This document shows, piece after piece, positions 24,840-33,862 of a stretch of DNA of 64,000 bases (the first letter of the stretch is position 1; every line of letters starts with the position of its first letter). The stretch is from Aquabacter spiritensis (GTDB lineage Bacteria; Pseudomonadota; Alphaproteobacteria; Rhizobiales; Xanthobacteraceae), in contig NZ_SMAI01000011.1 of NCBI RefSeq assembly GCF_004346185.1, positions 124,001 through 188,000 of the forward strand, read 5' to 3'. The notes under the pieces are model-generated. The model saw only the letters and a list, made by a program, of their open reading frames with translations. It was not told where the DNA came from and made no database searches. Made by a program: the position numbers and the translations under genes.

Positions 24840-25775
24840 GTGTCGTCACTGAGGGCTCTGTTCGTGCGCATCGCCCGCCGCGCGCGCCTCGTGCTCGCGC
24901 CGCTGTGGGAGAGCCTCGTGGTCGGCACGCTGCGCGGGCTGGTCTGGTGGTCGCGCCTGTTCCCGGTGAGCTGGTCGTGCGCCATCATCGCGAGCCTGGC
25001 GAAACTGTGCGGGCCGTTCTTCGTCGTCAGCCGCACCGCCCGGCGCAATCTGCGCGCCGCCTTTCCCGAGAAGAGCGGGTGGGAGGTGTGGTGGCTGGTG
25101 GTCGGCGTCTGGGACAATCTCGGGCGCATGGCGGCCGAGTTCGCCCATCTCGACCGGATCTGGGACTATGACCCGGCGCATCCCGATGCGGGGCGCATCG
25201 AGATTGTCGGCGCCGACATCATGGCGCGGCTGCGCGACGACGGCCGGCCGGCGCTGTTCTTCACCGCCCATACCGGAAACTGGGAGCTGAACGCCATCAC
25301 CGGCGCCAAGCTCGGCGTGCCCGGCGGGGTCCTCTACCGCGCGCCCAACATCAAGAAGGCCGCCGATCTGATCGCCGAAATGCGCGCGCAGACCATGCCG
25401 GGCCTGGTCAAAGCGAGCCGCCATGCCGGCCGGCAGATGGCGCGCATGCTGGAGGACGGCGCGCATATCGGCATGCTGGTCGACCAGCATTGGGGCCAGG
25501 GCGTGACGGTACGCTTCTTCGGCCGCCCGGCCGCCACCAACCCGACCCTCGCCCGGCTCGCCCGCCAGTTCGACTGCCCGGTCCACGGCATGCGGGTGAT
25601 CCGCCTGCCCAAAGGCCGCTTCCGGATCGAGATCACCGAGGAAGTCCCCCTGCCGCGCGACCGCGACGGCCGCATCGACGTCGAGGGCGCGATGCAGGCC
25701 GTGACCTCGGTGATCGAAGGCTGGGTGCGCGAATATCCCGCGCAATGGCTCTGGCTTCACCGCAGATGGCGGTGA
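24840..25775 (+). CDS. lpxXL: Lipid A very-long-chain acyltransferase LpxXL
   Basis: 311-residue inner-membrane acyltransferase of the HtrB/LpxL family that moves an acyl chain from an acyl carrier protein to lipid A. The catalytic H-x4-E motif is HTGNWE (H144, E149), with DQHWGQGVTVRFFGRPA downstream, and a hydrophobic N-terminal helix anchors it. Its place at the end of the AcpXL cluster points to AcpXL-bound very-long-chain acyl as donor. It starts with GTG 24 bp after the dehydrogenase. Confidence 0.92.
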   Translation: MSSLRALFVRIARRARLVLAPLWESLVVGTLRGLVWWSRLFPVSWSCAIIASLAKLCGPFFVVSRTARRNLRAAFPEKSGWEVWWLVVGVWDNLGRMAAEFAHLDRIWDYDPAHPDAGRIEIVGADIMARLRDDGRPALFFTAHTGNWELNAITGAKLGVPGGVLYRAPNIKKAADLIAEMRAQTMPGLVKASRHAGRQMARMLEDGAHIGMLVDQHWGQGVTVRFFGRPAATNPTLARLARQFDCPVHGMRVIRLPKGRFRIEITEEVPLPRDRDGRIDVEGAMQAVTSVIEGWVREYPAQWLWLHRRWR

Positions 25776-25961
25776 GGCGGTCGGCCTCGCGCGGCACATC
25801 GGAGGGGCAGCGGGCGCCCGCTTGGCCGCTTCAGCCCCGCCCGCGCCTCGGCCTGTTCCGCCCCCGACCCTCTCCCGCTTGACCGGCCGATCACCTCGCC
25901 CCTTGCCCGCCGCGCCGCGATCCTATAAAGCCGCGCTTTCCTTGAATTCGGGGGTAGGGCG

Positions 25962-26444
25962 ATGGGATTGCGGCCGGTGGCCGTCATCATGGGCAGCCAG
26001 TCCGATTGGGAGACCATGCGCCACGCCGTCGACATGTTCGAGGCGCTGGAGATCCCCTGCGACGTGCGCATCGTTTCGGCCCATCGGACGCCGGAGCGCA
26101 TGGTCGCGTTCGCCAAGGGCGCGAAGGATGCCGGCTTCCAGGTGATCATTGCCGGCGCCGGCGGCGCCGCCCACCTGCCGGGCATGGTGGCCGCGCTCAC
26201 CCCGCTGCCGGTATTCGGCGTGCCGGTGGAGTCCAAGGCGCTTTCGGGCGTCGACAGCCTCTATTCGATCGTCCAGATGCCCGCCGGCGTGCCGGTCGGC
26301 ACGCTCGCCATCGGCAAGCCCGGAGCGATCAATGCCGCGCTGCTGGCGGCCGCCGTGCTCGCGCTCTCCGACGAGGCCCTCGCCGCCCGGCTCGAAGCCT
26401 GGCGTGCGGCGCGCACCGAGAGCGTCGCGGAGCGGCCGTCCTGA
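25962..26444 (+). CDS. purE: 5-(carboxyamino)imidazole ribonucleotide mutase, class I PurE
   Basis: 160-residue enzyme of purine synthesis that converts N5-CAIR to CAIR. Motifs are [22 protein letters not shown] and the [16 protein letters not shown] loop. A TATAAA box about 35 bp upstream (near 25925) is a possible -10. purK starts 3 bp after its stop, so the two form a tight operon. Confidence 0.94.
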   Translation: MGLRPVAVIMGSQSDWETMRHAVDMFEALEIPCDVRIVSAHRTPERMVAFAKGAKDAGFQVIIAGAGGAAHLPGMVAALTPLPVFGVPVESKALSGVDSLYSIVQMPAGVPVGTLAIGKPGAINAALLAAAVLALSDEALAARLEAWRAARTESVAERPS

Positions 26445-26447
26445 TCC

Positions 26448-27536
26448 ATGCTGGAGCCCGGCGCGACGATCGGCATTCTCGGCGGCGGCCAACTCGGCCG
26501 CATGATCGCGCTCGCCGCCGCGCGGCTCGGCCTGAAGTCCCACATCCTGTGCCCGGAAGCCGACAGCCCGGCCTTTCAGGTCGCCGCCGGCCATATCTGC
26601 GCCGCCTATGACGATGCCGCCGCTTTGGCGGAACTCGCGCGGGTGAGCGACGTCGTCACCTACGAGTTCGAGAACGTGCCGCTGGCGACGGCGGAATTCC
26701 TCTCCGCCCGGGTCCCGGTGCGGCCCGGCGCGCGGGCGCTCGCCTTGACGCAGGACCGGCTGGCGGAAAAATCCTTCGTCCGCGAACTCGGCATCGAGAC
26801 CGCGCCCTTCGTCGCGGTCGACGATCTGGCGGGGCTCGCGGCCGGCATCGCCGCGATCGGCACCCCGGCCGTGCTGAAGACGCGCCGCTTCGGCTATGAC
26901 GGCAAGGGACAGGTGACGCTGCGGGCCGGCGACGACCTCGCCGCCGCCTGGACGGCGATCGGCCGCCAGAGCGCGATCCTGGAGGGCTTCGTTTCCTTCC
27001 GCCGCGAAGTCTCGGTGATCGGCGTGCGCCGCGCGGACGGCGCCTTCGCGGCCTATGACGTGACCGAGAACGTCCACCGCAACCACATCCTCCACACCTC
27101 CACCGTCCCCGCCAACCTCGCGGCCGAAACGGAAAAGGCGGCGCACCGCATCGCCTGGCAGATCGGCCGGGCGATGGACTATGTCGGCGTGTTCGCGGTC
27201 GAATTGTTCGTGGCGGAACGCGGCATGAGCGAGACGGTGATCGTCAACGAGATCGCCCCGCGGGTGCACAATTCCGGCCATTGGACCATGGACGGGGCGA
27301 TGACGTGCCAGTTCGAGCAGCATGTCCGCGCCATTGCCGGCTGGCCGCTCGGCGACACCGCGCGGCTCGGGCCGGTCGAGATGCTGAACCTGATCGGCGA
27401 CGACATCGCGGACTGGCAGAGCCATCTCGCCGACCCCGCCGCGCATCTGCATCTCTACGGCAAGGGCGAGGCCCGGCCGGGGCGCAAGATGGGCCATGTC
27501 AACCGCATGCTCGACCGCATCCCGCAGGGCTGCTGA
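26448..27536 (+). CDS. purK: 5-(carboxyamino)imidazole ribonucleotide synthase
   Basis: 362-residue ATP-grasp enzyme that makes N5-CAIR from AIR, bicarbonate and ATP. The N-terminal part is GATIGILGGGQLGRMIALAA, and the ATP-grasp region has TRRFGYDGKGQ, FVSFRREVSVIGVR and NEIAPRVHNSGHWT. It partners PurE directly upstream. Confidence 0.95.
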   Translation: MLEPGATIGILGGGQLGRMIALAAARLGLKSHILCPEADSPAFQVAAGHICAAYDDAAALAELARVSDVVTYEFENVPLATAEFLSARVPVRPGARALALTQDRLAEKSFVRELGIETAPFVAVDDLAGLAAGIAAIGTPAVLKTRRFGYDGKGQVTLRAGDDLAAAWTAIGRQSAILEGFVSFRREVSVIGVRRADGAFAAYDVTENVHRNHILHTSTVPANLAAETEKAAHRIAWQIGRAMDYVGVFAVELFVAERGMSETVIVNEIAPRVHNSGHWTMDGAMTCQFEQHVRAIAGWPLGDTARLGPVEMLNLIGDDIADWQSHLADPAAHLHLYGKGEARPGRKMGHVNRMLDRIPQGC

Positions 27537-27661
27537 GGCCCCTCCCCCGAGCGCTGTACCGATGGTTGCGCCGGAGCGCTTGACAGCCTGCCTCCGCCTC
27601 CTGTTCAAATCGATTTAAGCCGGCACGCCAATTCAAAGCCGGCGCTGTGGAGGATTCCCCC

Positions 27662-28651
27662 ATGACCGCTCTTTCCCGCGGCCTGCTGGCCGCGTTCGCC
27701 CTCGGGGCCGCCGTGACGCTCGGCGGCGTGGCCGAGGCCCAGACCAAGCTGAAATGGGCGCATGTCTACGAGCCCGCCGAACCGTTCCATACCGCCTCGG
27801 TCTGGGCCGCCGGCGAGATCGCCAAGCGCACAAACGGCCGCTACCAGATCGACGTCTATCCCTCCTCCCAGCTCGGCAAGGAGAGCGACATCAATCAGGG
27901 CCTCGCGCTCGGCACCGTCGACATGATCATTTCCGGGTCGAGCTTCGCCGCCAAGGCCTATCCGCCGATCGGCGTGACCTATTATCCCTACACCTTCCGC
28001 GACGCCGACCATCTGCTCGCTTACGCCAAGAGCGACGTCTTCAAGGACCTCGCCAAGGGCTATGAGGACAAGACCGGCAACCACATCGTCGCCGTCACCT
28101 ATTACGGCGTGCGGCAAGCGACCTCGAACAAGCCCTTCAAGACCTGCGCCGAGATGAAGGGCCTGAAGATCCGCGTGCCGGACGCCCCGGCCTATCTCGC
28201 CATGCCCAAAGCGTGCGGCGCCAATATCGCGCCGATCGCCTTCGCCGAGGTCTATCTCGCGCTCCAGAACGGCACCGTCGACGCGCAGGAAAATCCCCTG
28301 ACGACGATCGAGGCCAAGAAGTTCTACGAGGTGCAGAAGAACATCATCCTCACCGGCCACATCGTCGACCACCTCAACACCATCCTGTCGAAGGGCCTGT
28401 GGGACAAGCTCACCCCGGAAGACCGCAAGATCTTCTCCGAGGTGGCGCTGGAGGCCGCCGCGCGGGCGACGGCGGAAGTGGCGCAGCGCGAGAAGGAACT
28501 GCTCGACGTGTTCAAGCAGAAGGGCCTGACCATCGTCGAGGTCGACACCGCCGACTTCAAGAACACCGTGATCAAGAACATCACCTTCGAGAGCCTCGGC
28601 TACCGCAAGGCCGACTGGGACCGCATCCAGGCGCTGAAGGCCACGAACTGA
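27662..28651 (+). CDS. TRAP transporter periplasmic binding protein (DctP family)
   Basis: 329-residue solute receptor of a TRAP carrier. It has a Sec signal (MTALSRGLLAAFALGAAVTL, cleavage after AEA), and the DctP features KIRVPDAPAYL-type region and VYLALQNGTVDAQENPLTTI. A TTGACA at 27580-27585 could be the -35 box. It is followed by a very stable hairpin and then the two membrane subunits. The ligand is probably an organic acid but cannot be named. Confidence 0.92.
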   Translation: MTALSRGLLAAFALGAAVTLGGVAEAQTKLKWAHVYEPAEPFHTASVWAAGEIAKRTNGRYQIDVYPSSQLGKESDINQGLALGTVDMIISGSSFAAKAYPPIGVTYYPYTFRDADHLLAYAKSDVFKDLAKGYEDKTGNHIVAVTYYGVRQATSNKPFKTCAEMKGLKIRVPDAPAYLAMPKACGANIAPIAFAEVYLALQNGTVDAQENPLTTIEAKKFYEVQKNIILTGHIVDHLNTILSKGLWDKLTPEDRKIFSEVALEAAARATAEVAQREKELLDVFKQKGLTIVEVDTADFKNTVIKNITFESLGYRKADWDRIQALKATN

Positions 28652-28671
28652 GCGGCGCCCGCCGTTCGACC

Positions 28672-28698
28672 CCATGGCCGGCCGCGCGCCGGCCATGG
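28672..28698 (+). terminator. Strong stem-loop between dctP and dctQ
   Basis: CCATGGCCGGC and GCCGGCCATGG form a perfect 11-bp stem with a 5-base loop in the 117-bp gap between the binding protein and the small permease. There is no T tract. Such hairpins often protect the upstream message and reduce read-through, giving more binding protein than permease. Confidence 0.65.
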
Positions 28699-28768
28699 CC
28701 CGCCTGCCCCGTTCCCGCCGCCGATCGGCCATGCCGGGACGACCGCCTTCGCGAAGAGATCCGGACAC

Positions 28769-29356
28769 ATGATGGCAGACCCGGCCCGCACCGCCGAAAT
28801 CCACACCGAGGTCACCGGCGCCGAACTCGCCGAGACCTTCGAGCAGGAGGCGCCGATCCGCCTCTCGGCCTATGGGCCGGAGGACTGGATCACGCTGCTC
28901 GTGTTCTGGGCCATGGCCGGGCTGGTCTTCACCCAATTCTTCACCCGCTACGTGCTGAACGACAGCTTCGCCTGGACCGAGGAACTGGCGAGCTACGCGC
29001 TGGTCGTGGTGGTGTTCCTCGGCGCGGCGATGTGCGTGCGGCTGTCGCGGCATATCCAGGTGGACCTGCTCTACCGCTTCCTGCCGCCGCGCGCCGGGCG
29101 CCTGCTCGCCACCGTGGTCGACCTGCTGCGCATCGCCTTCTTCGCTTATGCCGTCTGGCTGATGTGGCGCTATATCGCGATCGTCGGCGACGAGCCGATG
29201 GTGATGGTCGAGGCGCGCAAGGACATCGTCTATTACGCCGTCCTCGCCGGCTTCGCGCTGATGCTGGCGCGCGCCGTCCAGGTGACGATCGCCAATCTCA
29301 GGCGCGGCTATTCCGTGCTCGAGCGCCCCGCCGCCTTCGACGGGACGGAGGCGTGA
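28769..29356 (+). CDS. TRAP transporter small permease (DctQ family)
   Basis: 195-residue membrane subunit with four transmembrane helices, the DctQ layout. Visible segments are LVFWAMAGLVFTQFFTRYVL, FAWTEELASYALVVVVFLGA and RLSRHIQVDLLYRFLP. The large permease begins 1 base after its stop. An ATG at 28772 is an equal start. Confidence 0.9.
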   Translation: MMADPARTAEIHTEVTGAELAETFEQEAPIRLSAYGPEDWITLLVFWAMAGLVFTQFFTRYVLNDSFAWTEELASYALVVVVFLGAAMCVRLSRHIQVDLLYRFLPPRAGRLLATVVDLLRIAFFAYAVWLMWRYIAIVGDEPMVMVEARKDIVYYAVLAGFALMLARAVQVTIANLRRGYSVLERPAAFDGTEA

Positions 29357-29357
29357 C

Positions 29358-30764
29358 ATGTGGATCCTGATCGGCGGCTTTCTCGGCCTGATGCTGATCG
29401 GCGTGCCGGTGGCGCTGGCGCTCGCCGGGGCCTCGCTGCTTTATATCCTCGTCACCGGGACCGCCCCGGACGTGGTGATAGCGCAGCGCATGATCGCCGG
29501 GGTGGAGAGCTTTCCCCTCCTCGCCGTGCCCTTCTTCATCCTCGCCGGCAATCTCATGAACATTGCCGGCGTGACCGGGCGGATCTACGCCTTCGCGGTC
29601 GCCCTCGTCGGCTGGATGCGCGGCGGCCTCGGCCAGGTCAACATCGTCGGCTCGGTGATCTTCTCCGGCATGTCGGGCACCGCCATCGCGGACGCGGCCG
29701 GGCTCGGCACGATCGAGATCAAGGCCATGAAGGACCATGGCTATTCGACCGAGTTCGCGGTCGGGGTGACGGCCGCCTCGGCGACGCTCGGGCCGATCAT
29801 CCCGCCCTCGCTGCCGTTCGTCATCTACGGCATGCTCGCCAATGTCTCGATCGGCGCGCTGTTTCTCGGCGGGGTGGTGCCCGGCGTCGTGATGACGCTG
29901 ATGATGATGGCGACGGTGGCCTATTTCGCCCACCGCAACGGCTGGGGCAGCGACGCCAAATTCTCCTGGCGCCGGCTCGGCGCCGCGGCGGTGGAGATCC
30001 TGGTGGTCGCCGCCTTTCCGCTCGGCGTCTATCTTTTCACCTTGCTCGGCCTCACCACCAACCAGGCGGTGCTGCTCGCCCTCGCCGTGCTGCTGGCGGC
30101 CGACTGGTATTTCGACTTCTCTGCGGTGATGGCGCTGATGGCGCCGGTCATCCTGATCGGCGGCATGACGCTCGGCTGGTTCACCCCGACCGAGGCCGCG
30201 GTCGCGGCGGTGATCTGGTCGCTGTTCCTCGGCCTCGTGCGCTACCGCTCGATGACGCTGAAGGGCCTCGCCAAGGCGACCTTCGACACGATCGAGACCA
30301 CCGCCTCGGTGCTGTTCATCGTCACCGCCGCCTCGATCTTCGCCTGGCTGCTCACCGCGAGCCAGGCGGCGCAGATGCTCTCCGAGGCGATTCTCGGCTT
30401 CACCCAGAACAAATGGGTGTTCCTGCTGCTCGCCAATCTGCTGATCCTGTTCGTCGGCTGCTTCATCGACACGATCGCGGCGATCACCATTCTGGTGCCG
30501 ATCCTGCTGCCGATCGTCCTCAAGCTCGGCATCGACCCGATCCATTTCGGCCTGGTGATGACGCTGAACCTGATGATCGGCCTGCTGCACCCCCCGCTCG
30601 GCATGGTTCTGTTCGTGCTGGCGCGGGTGGCGAAGCTCTCGGTCGAACGGACGACGATGGCGATCCTGCCCTGGATGGTGCCGCTGCTGCTCGCGCTCGC
30701 GGCGATCACCTATATCCCCGAACTCACCCTCTGGCTGCCGCGCCTCGCCGGGCTCGGGCGGTGA
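29358..30764 (+). CDS. TRAP transporter large permease (DctM family)
   Basis: 468-residue membrane subunit with about 12 hydrophobic segments that moves substrate with sodium or proton. Family features are FPLLAVPFFILAGNLMN, GSVIFSGMSGTAIADAAGLG and PTEAAVAAVIWSL. It ends 19 bp from the convergent DUF983 gene. With DctP and DctQ it forms a complete TRAP uptake system. Confidence 0.93.
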   Translation: MWILIGGFLGLMLIGVPVALALAGASLLYILVTGTAPDVVIAQRMIAGVESFPLLAVPFFILAGNLMNIAGVTGRIYAFAVALVGWMRGGLGQVNIVGSVIFSGMSGTAIADAAGLGTIEIKAMKDHGYSTEFAVGVTAASATLGPIIPPSLPFVIYGMLANVSIGALFLGGVVPGVVMTLMMMATVAYFAHRNGWGSDAKFSWRRLGAAAVEILVVAAFPLGVYLFTLLGLTTNQAVLLALAVLLAADWYFDFSAVMALMAPVILIGGMTLGWFTPTEAAVAAVIWSLFLGLVRYRSMTLKGLAKATFDTIETTASVLFIVTAASIFAWLLTASQAAQMLSEAILGFTQNKWVFLLLANLLILFVGCFIDTIAAITILVPILLPIVLKLGIDPIHFGLVMTLNLMIGLLHPPLGMVLFVLARVAKLSVERTTMAILPWMVPLLLALAAITYIPELTLWLPRLAGLGR

Positions 30765-30783
30765 GAGCCGCCCGGCCGCGCCG

Positions 30784-31224
30784 TCACGCCACCGGCCGGT
30801 CGGGGCCCGTCACGAGGCGGCCTTCCTGCGCCTTGTAGAAATACTGGCTGGCGACCAGCCACCCTTTCAGCGGGCGCAGCGGGGGAATGCAGGTGAGCAG
30901 CAGAAGCGGCAGGGTCGTCACCAGATGCACCCAATAGGGCGCCTGCCAGACGAGTTCGACCCAGAGGGCGAACACGGTCGAGGGCAGGCAGCCGAAGGTG
31001 ATGACGAAGAAAGCCGGGCCGTCCGCCGGATCGGCGAAGGAATAATCGAGCCCGCAGACCTCGCAGGTCGGGGCGAGGGTCAGGAAGCCGTCGAACAGAT
31101 GGCCCTCCCCGCAGCGCGGGCACCGCCCCCACACACCAGTCTTCATCGGGGAAAGAGGCGGCCAGTGCCGCGTCTGGTCCGAACCGGACATCAGCCGCTC
31201 CTGCTCGTTGGTTTCAACTGGCAT
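30784..31224 (-). CDS. DUF983 family membrane protein with zinc ribbon
   Basis: 146-residue protein of the DUF983 family. It has a zinc-ribbon pair CPRCGEGHLF and CEVCGLDYSF, then two hydrophobic helices (PAFFVITFGCLPSTVFALWV and LVTTLPLLLLTCIPPLRP). The function is unknown. An in-frame ATG at 31191 is an alternative start. It converges with dctM. Confidence 0.82.
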   Translation of the reverse strand: MPVETNEQERLMSGSDQTRHWPPLSPMKTGVWGRCPRCGEGHLFDGFLTLAPTCEVCGLDYSFADPADGPAFFVITFGCLPSTVFALWVELVWQAPYWVHLVTTLPLLLLTCIPPLRPLKGWLVASQYFYKAQEGRLVTGPDRPVA

Positions 31225-31417
31225 GCATATCGAGTGGGCAGAGTGTGACTACAAGATGTGCACATGTCGCAGGCCGCGCGGTTTGCCGCGCCCCGCCAGC
31301 GTTAACGATGTCTTTAAAAGTCGGTGCGCGGGGGGCGCCGCTGCGCTGCCGAAGCCGGCCGGGTTTGTTATCCTGGCAATGCCCGGCACTGGAGGCTGGC
31401 CGGGCGGCGAGGCGTCC

Positions 31418-31831
31418 ATGTTCTTCCTCATCCGCATGGCCTTTTGGCTGGCCGTCGTCCTGATGCTGCTGCCGATCTCCACCTCGGAGGACGGCACGCG
31501 GCAGATCGGCGCATTCCAGGCGCTCGGCGCGGCACAATCGGCGTTTTCCGATGTCGGCGGCTTCTGCCAGCGGCAGCCGGACGCCTGTGCGGTCGGCGGC
31601 CAATTGCTGGCGCATCTCGGCGACAAGGCGCAGGCCGGCGCCAAATGGCTGTACGAAAATATCGGCTCGGCCCAGGTTCCGGTCGAGACCGGCGATACCG
31701 CCCCGCCCGCAGTCCATAGCCTGACGCCCCAGGATCTCGCCCCCGCTTGGGGCGGCGCGATCGGCGAAGCGCAGAAGCCGGCCGCTCCTGCGGCGCCGAG
31801 CATCCCCCTGCCGCCCCGCCGCCCGGCCTGA
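31418..31831 (+). CDS. DUF5330-type small exported or membrane protein
   Basis: 137-residue protein. It starts with a hydrophobic segment (MFFLIRMAFWLAVVLMLLP) that could be a signal anchor, has a Cys pair in FCQRQPDACAVG that may form a disulfide, and ends in a Pro-rich tail. It matches the DUF5330 family, common in Hyphomicrobiales next to sufE. Function unknown. The ATG at 31418 is chosen because the hydrophobic segment begins there. Confidence 0.75.
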   Translation: MFFLIRMAFWLAVVLMLLPISTSEDGTRQIGAFQALGAAQSAFSDVGGFCQRQPDACAVGGQLLAHLGDKAQAGAKWLYENIGSAQVPVETGDTAPPAVHSLTPQDLAPAWGGAIGEAQKPAAPAAPSIPLPPRRPA

Positions 31832-31941
31832 TCCGCGCCAAATCCGGGGGCCGGACGGCGTCGGGCCGCTTTTCCCCCGGCCGATGCGCGCTATATGAGG
31901 AAGGCGGGCCGCGACGGGGCGGACGCCCGGATCCTGGACCC

Positions 31942-32364
31942 ATGGACGCAGACACGCTGATCGCCGATTTCGAACTCCTGGACGATTGGGAGGACCGCTA
32001 CCGCTACGTCATCGAGCTGGGACGGGCTTTGCCCCCCTTCCCCGAGGCGGAGAGGACCGAGGACAACAAGGTGCAGGGCTGCGCCAGCCAGGTGTGGCTG
32101 ACCTCCCGCCGGCGCACCGGGCCGGAGGGGACGGTGCTCGAATTCCAGGGGGATTCCGACGCCCATATCGTCCGTGGCCTGGTCGCGGTCCTGCTCGCCA
32201 TCACGTCCGGCCGACCGCCCAAGGAGATCCTGGAGACCGACGCGCTCGCGCTGTTCCGCAGGGTCGGCCTCGAAGGCCATCTCACGCCGCAGCGCTCCAA
32301 CGGCCTCAACTCGATGGTGAACCGGATCCGCGCCGATGCGCGCGCCGCACTGCCGGAGGCGTGA
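31942..32364 (+). CDS. sufE: SufE family sulfur acceptor protein
   Basis: 140-residue protein that takes sulfur from a cysteine desulfurase for Fe-S cluster assembly. The sulfur-accepting cysteine lies in NKVQGCASQVWL, and the C-terminal part has RSNGLNSMVNRIR, both typical. It is alone here; no suf operon genes are next to it. It follows the DUF5330 gene by 110 bp. Confidence 0.92.
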   Translation: MDADTLIADFELLDDWEDRYRYVIELGRALPPFPEAERTEDNKVQGCASQVWLTSRRRTGPEGTVLEFQGDSDAHIVRGLVAVLLAITSGRPPKEILETDALALFRRVGLEGHLTPQRSNGLNSMVNRIRADARAALPEA

Positions 32365-32377
32365 GGCGCGCGGCGGT

Positions 32378-32746
32378 TCAGGCCGGGGCGGACGGATAGG
32401 GATCGCGGCCGAAGCGGTTCGCCCCCCGCGTCCCCGGCAAGATGTGGAAGATGAGGACCACCAGCCCGCCGATCACGGTGAGGTAGAGCAGCAGCCACCA
32501 CCCGGTCCGGTCGATATCGTGCAGCCGCCGCACGGCGATGGCGAGCGCGGGGATGAAGTGGATCAGGTGGACGATGCCGCTGATCGGGCCGCCATGCTCG
32601 ATGGCGTAGCCGAGCAGAACCACATCGAGCACCGCCGCGACCAGCTCGATCAGGATCAGGATCAGGACAAACAACCAATAACCGCTGCGGCTGGTGCGGC
32701 CTGAAAAGGTCGCGTAGTTCCGCATCGCGTCGAGATAAGCATTCAT
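32378..32746 (-). CDS. DUF805 family membrane protein
   Basis: 122-residue inner-membrane protein of the DUF805 family. It opens MRNYATFSGRTSRSGYWLF, has three hydrophobic helices, and the hallmark RRLHDIDRTGWWLLLYL and DPYPSAPA-like tail after GANRFGRD. Function unknown. It converges with sufE. Confidence 0.88.
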   Translation of the reverse strand: MNAYLDAMRNYATFSGRTSRSGYWLFVLILILIELVAAVLDVVLLGYAIEHGGPISGIVHLIHFIPALAIAVRRLHDIDRTGWWLLLYLTVIGGLVVLIFHILPGTRGANRFGRDPYPSAPA

Positions 32747-32891
32747 CGCGTACCACCCCCCAGAGCACGACCTGCCGGCCCCCCGACGGCGCGACCGCTG
32801 CCAATCGAACGATGTATAGCAGGCGGGCCTTGCTGCACATCAAGGCTCGCCCGCACCCCCCGAAAAAACATTGCCCGGATCGAAGACGGCG

Positions 32892-33467
32892 TCAGCCATC
32901 CCCGCCGGCTTCGGCGCGCCAGGCCCGCGGCGCGACGGCGCGCCGGCCGGTCGCAACGCTGGCGAGGCCGTAATGGGCGGCGAGACGGTCGAGCCCGAGC
33001 CCGAGCACCACCTTGCCGGTGCGGGCCGGCCAGCCGCGCTCCTGCTCCACCGCCTCCAGCCCCTTGAGAAAGCAGCACACGTCCAGCAGCACCCCGGACA
33101 GTTCGGGACCGACTGCGGCGAGCGCGGCGTTGACCCGGGCCTTCGCGGCCAGCACCACGTCGCTGAAGGCTTCGATGCCGCCGCCCCGTCCGGCCGCCGA
33201 CCAATTGGTGGTGACGCGGGGGGTCAGGCCGGCGCGGGTGAAATCGCAGCGCAGGCGCTCACCCGCCGCGAGCTGCGCCGGCGCGATCAGAGGCGCGCCG
33301 TCCCGTCCTTTGCGCAAAGCGAGCCAGGCGAGCGGGCTCTCGGCCAGGTTCATCTCCAGGGCGCGCTCGGTGCCGTCGACCAGCACCCGGCAGGAATGGA
33401 CCGGACGGCGGACCGCCTCCCCCGCCGGCTTGACGCGCCCATGGCCGGCGCGCGGCGTCCGTCTCAT
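32892..33467 (-). CDS. DUF6456 domain protein
   Basis: 191-residue protein with the DUF6456 pattern: NLAESPLAWLALRKGRDG, GERLRCDFTRAGLTPRVTTN and VLLDVCCFLKGLEAVEQERG. Its start overlaps the stop of the DnaA-HTH gene by 4 bases, so the two are co-translated and probably work together. The family is found in alphaproteobacteria and its role is not known; a DNA-binding or regulatory role is suggested only by context. Confidence 0.82.
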   Translation of the reverse strand: MRRTPRAGHGRVKPAGEAVRRPVHSCRVLVDGTERALEMNLAESPLAWLALRKGRDGAPLIAPAQLAAGERLRCDFTRAGLTPRVTTNWSAAGRGGGIEAFSDVVLAAKARVNAALAAVGPELSGVLLDVCCFLKGLEAVEQERGWPARTGKVVLGLGLDRLAAHYGLASVATGRRAVAPRAWRAEAGGDG

Positions 33468-33862
33468 GGCCGCCCCCCATCCGCGCCCGCGAGCCGCCGT
33501 TCCAGCCGCGCAAGGTCGCGCTCGAATGTTCGATCGTCGTCGCGCGCGGCTTCCACCCGCGCGCAGCCATAGGCGATGCTCGATCGATGCCGCCCGAAGG
33601 CGCGCGCCGCGGCGCGCTGCGACAGGCCGAGCCCGACATGCGCGAGATAGAAGGCGACGTGCCGGGCCCGGGTCGCGGGGTCACGTCCGGCCTGCGGCGT
33701 GCGGATGCGGGCGACGGGAAGCTCGGCCCAGGCGGCGGCGAGCGCCAGCGCGGTCTCGGCATCCCGTGCGACGGCGTGCGGCGCGGGCGACGACGGCGAG
33801 ACGGACGGGCTCGGCCGGCCGGACGATCCCCGCGGCGGGGGATCCAAAGCAGGAGTGGACAT
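33464..33862 (-). CDS. DnaA-like helix-turn-helix protein without ATPase
   Basis: 132-residue protein that holds only a DnaA domain-IV-type HTH (ARHVAFYLAHVGLGLSQRAA then AFGRHRSSIAYGCARVE). There is no Walker motif or AAA+ domain, so it is not an initiator but may bind DnaA boxes. The N-terminal 40 residues are Pro/Ser-rich. It overlaps the DUF6456 gene by 4 bases. Confidence 0.85.
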   Translation of the reverse strand: MSTPALDPPPRGSSGRPSPSVSPSSPAPHAVARDAETALALAAAWAELPVARIRTPQAGRDPATRARHVAFYLAHVGLGLSQRAAARAFGRHRSSIAYGCARVEAARDDDRTFERDLARLERRLAGADGGRP

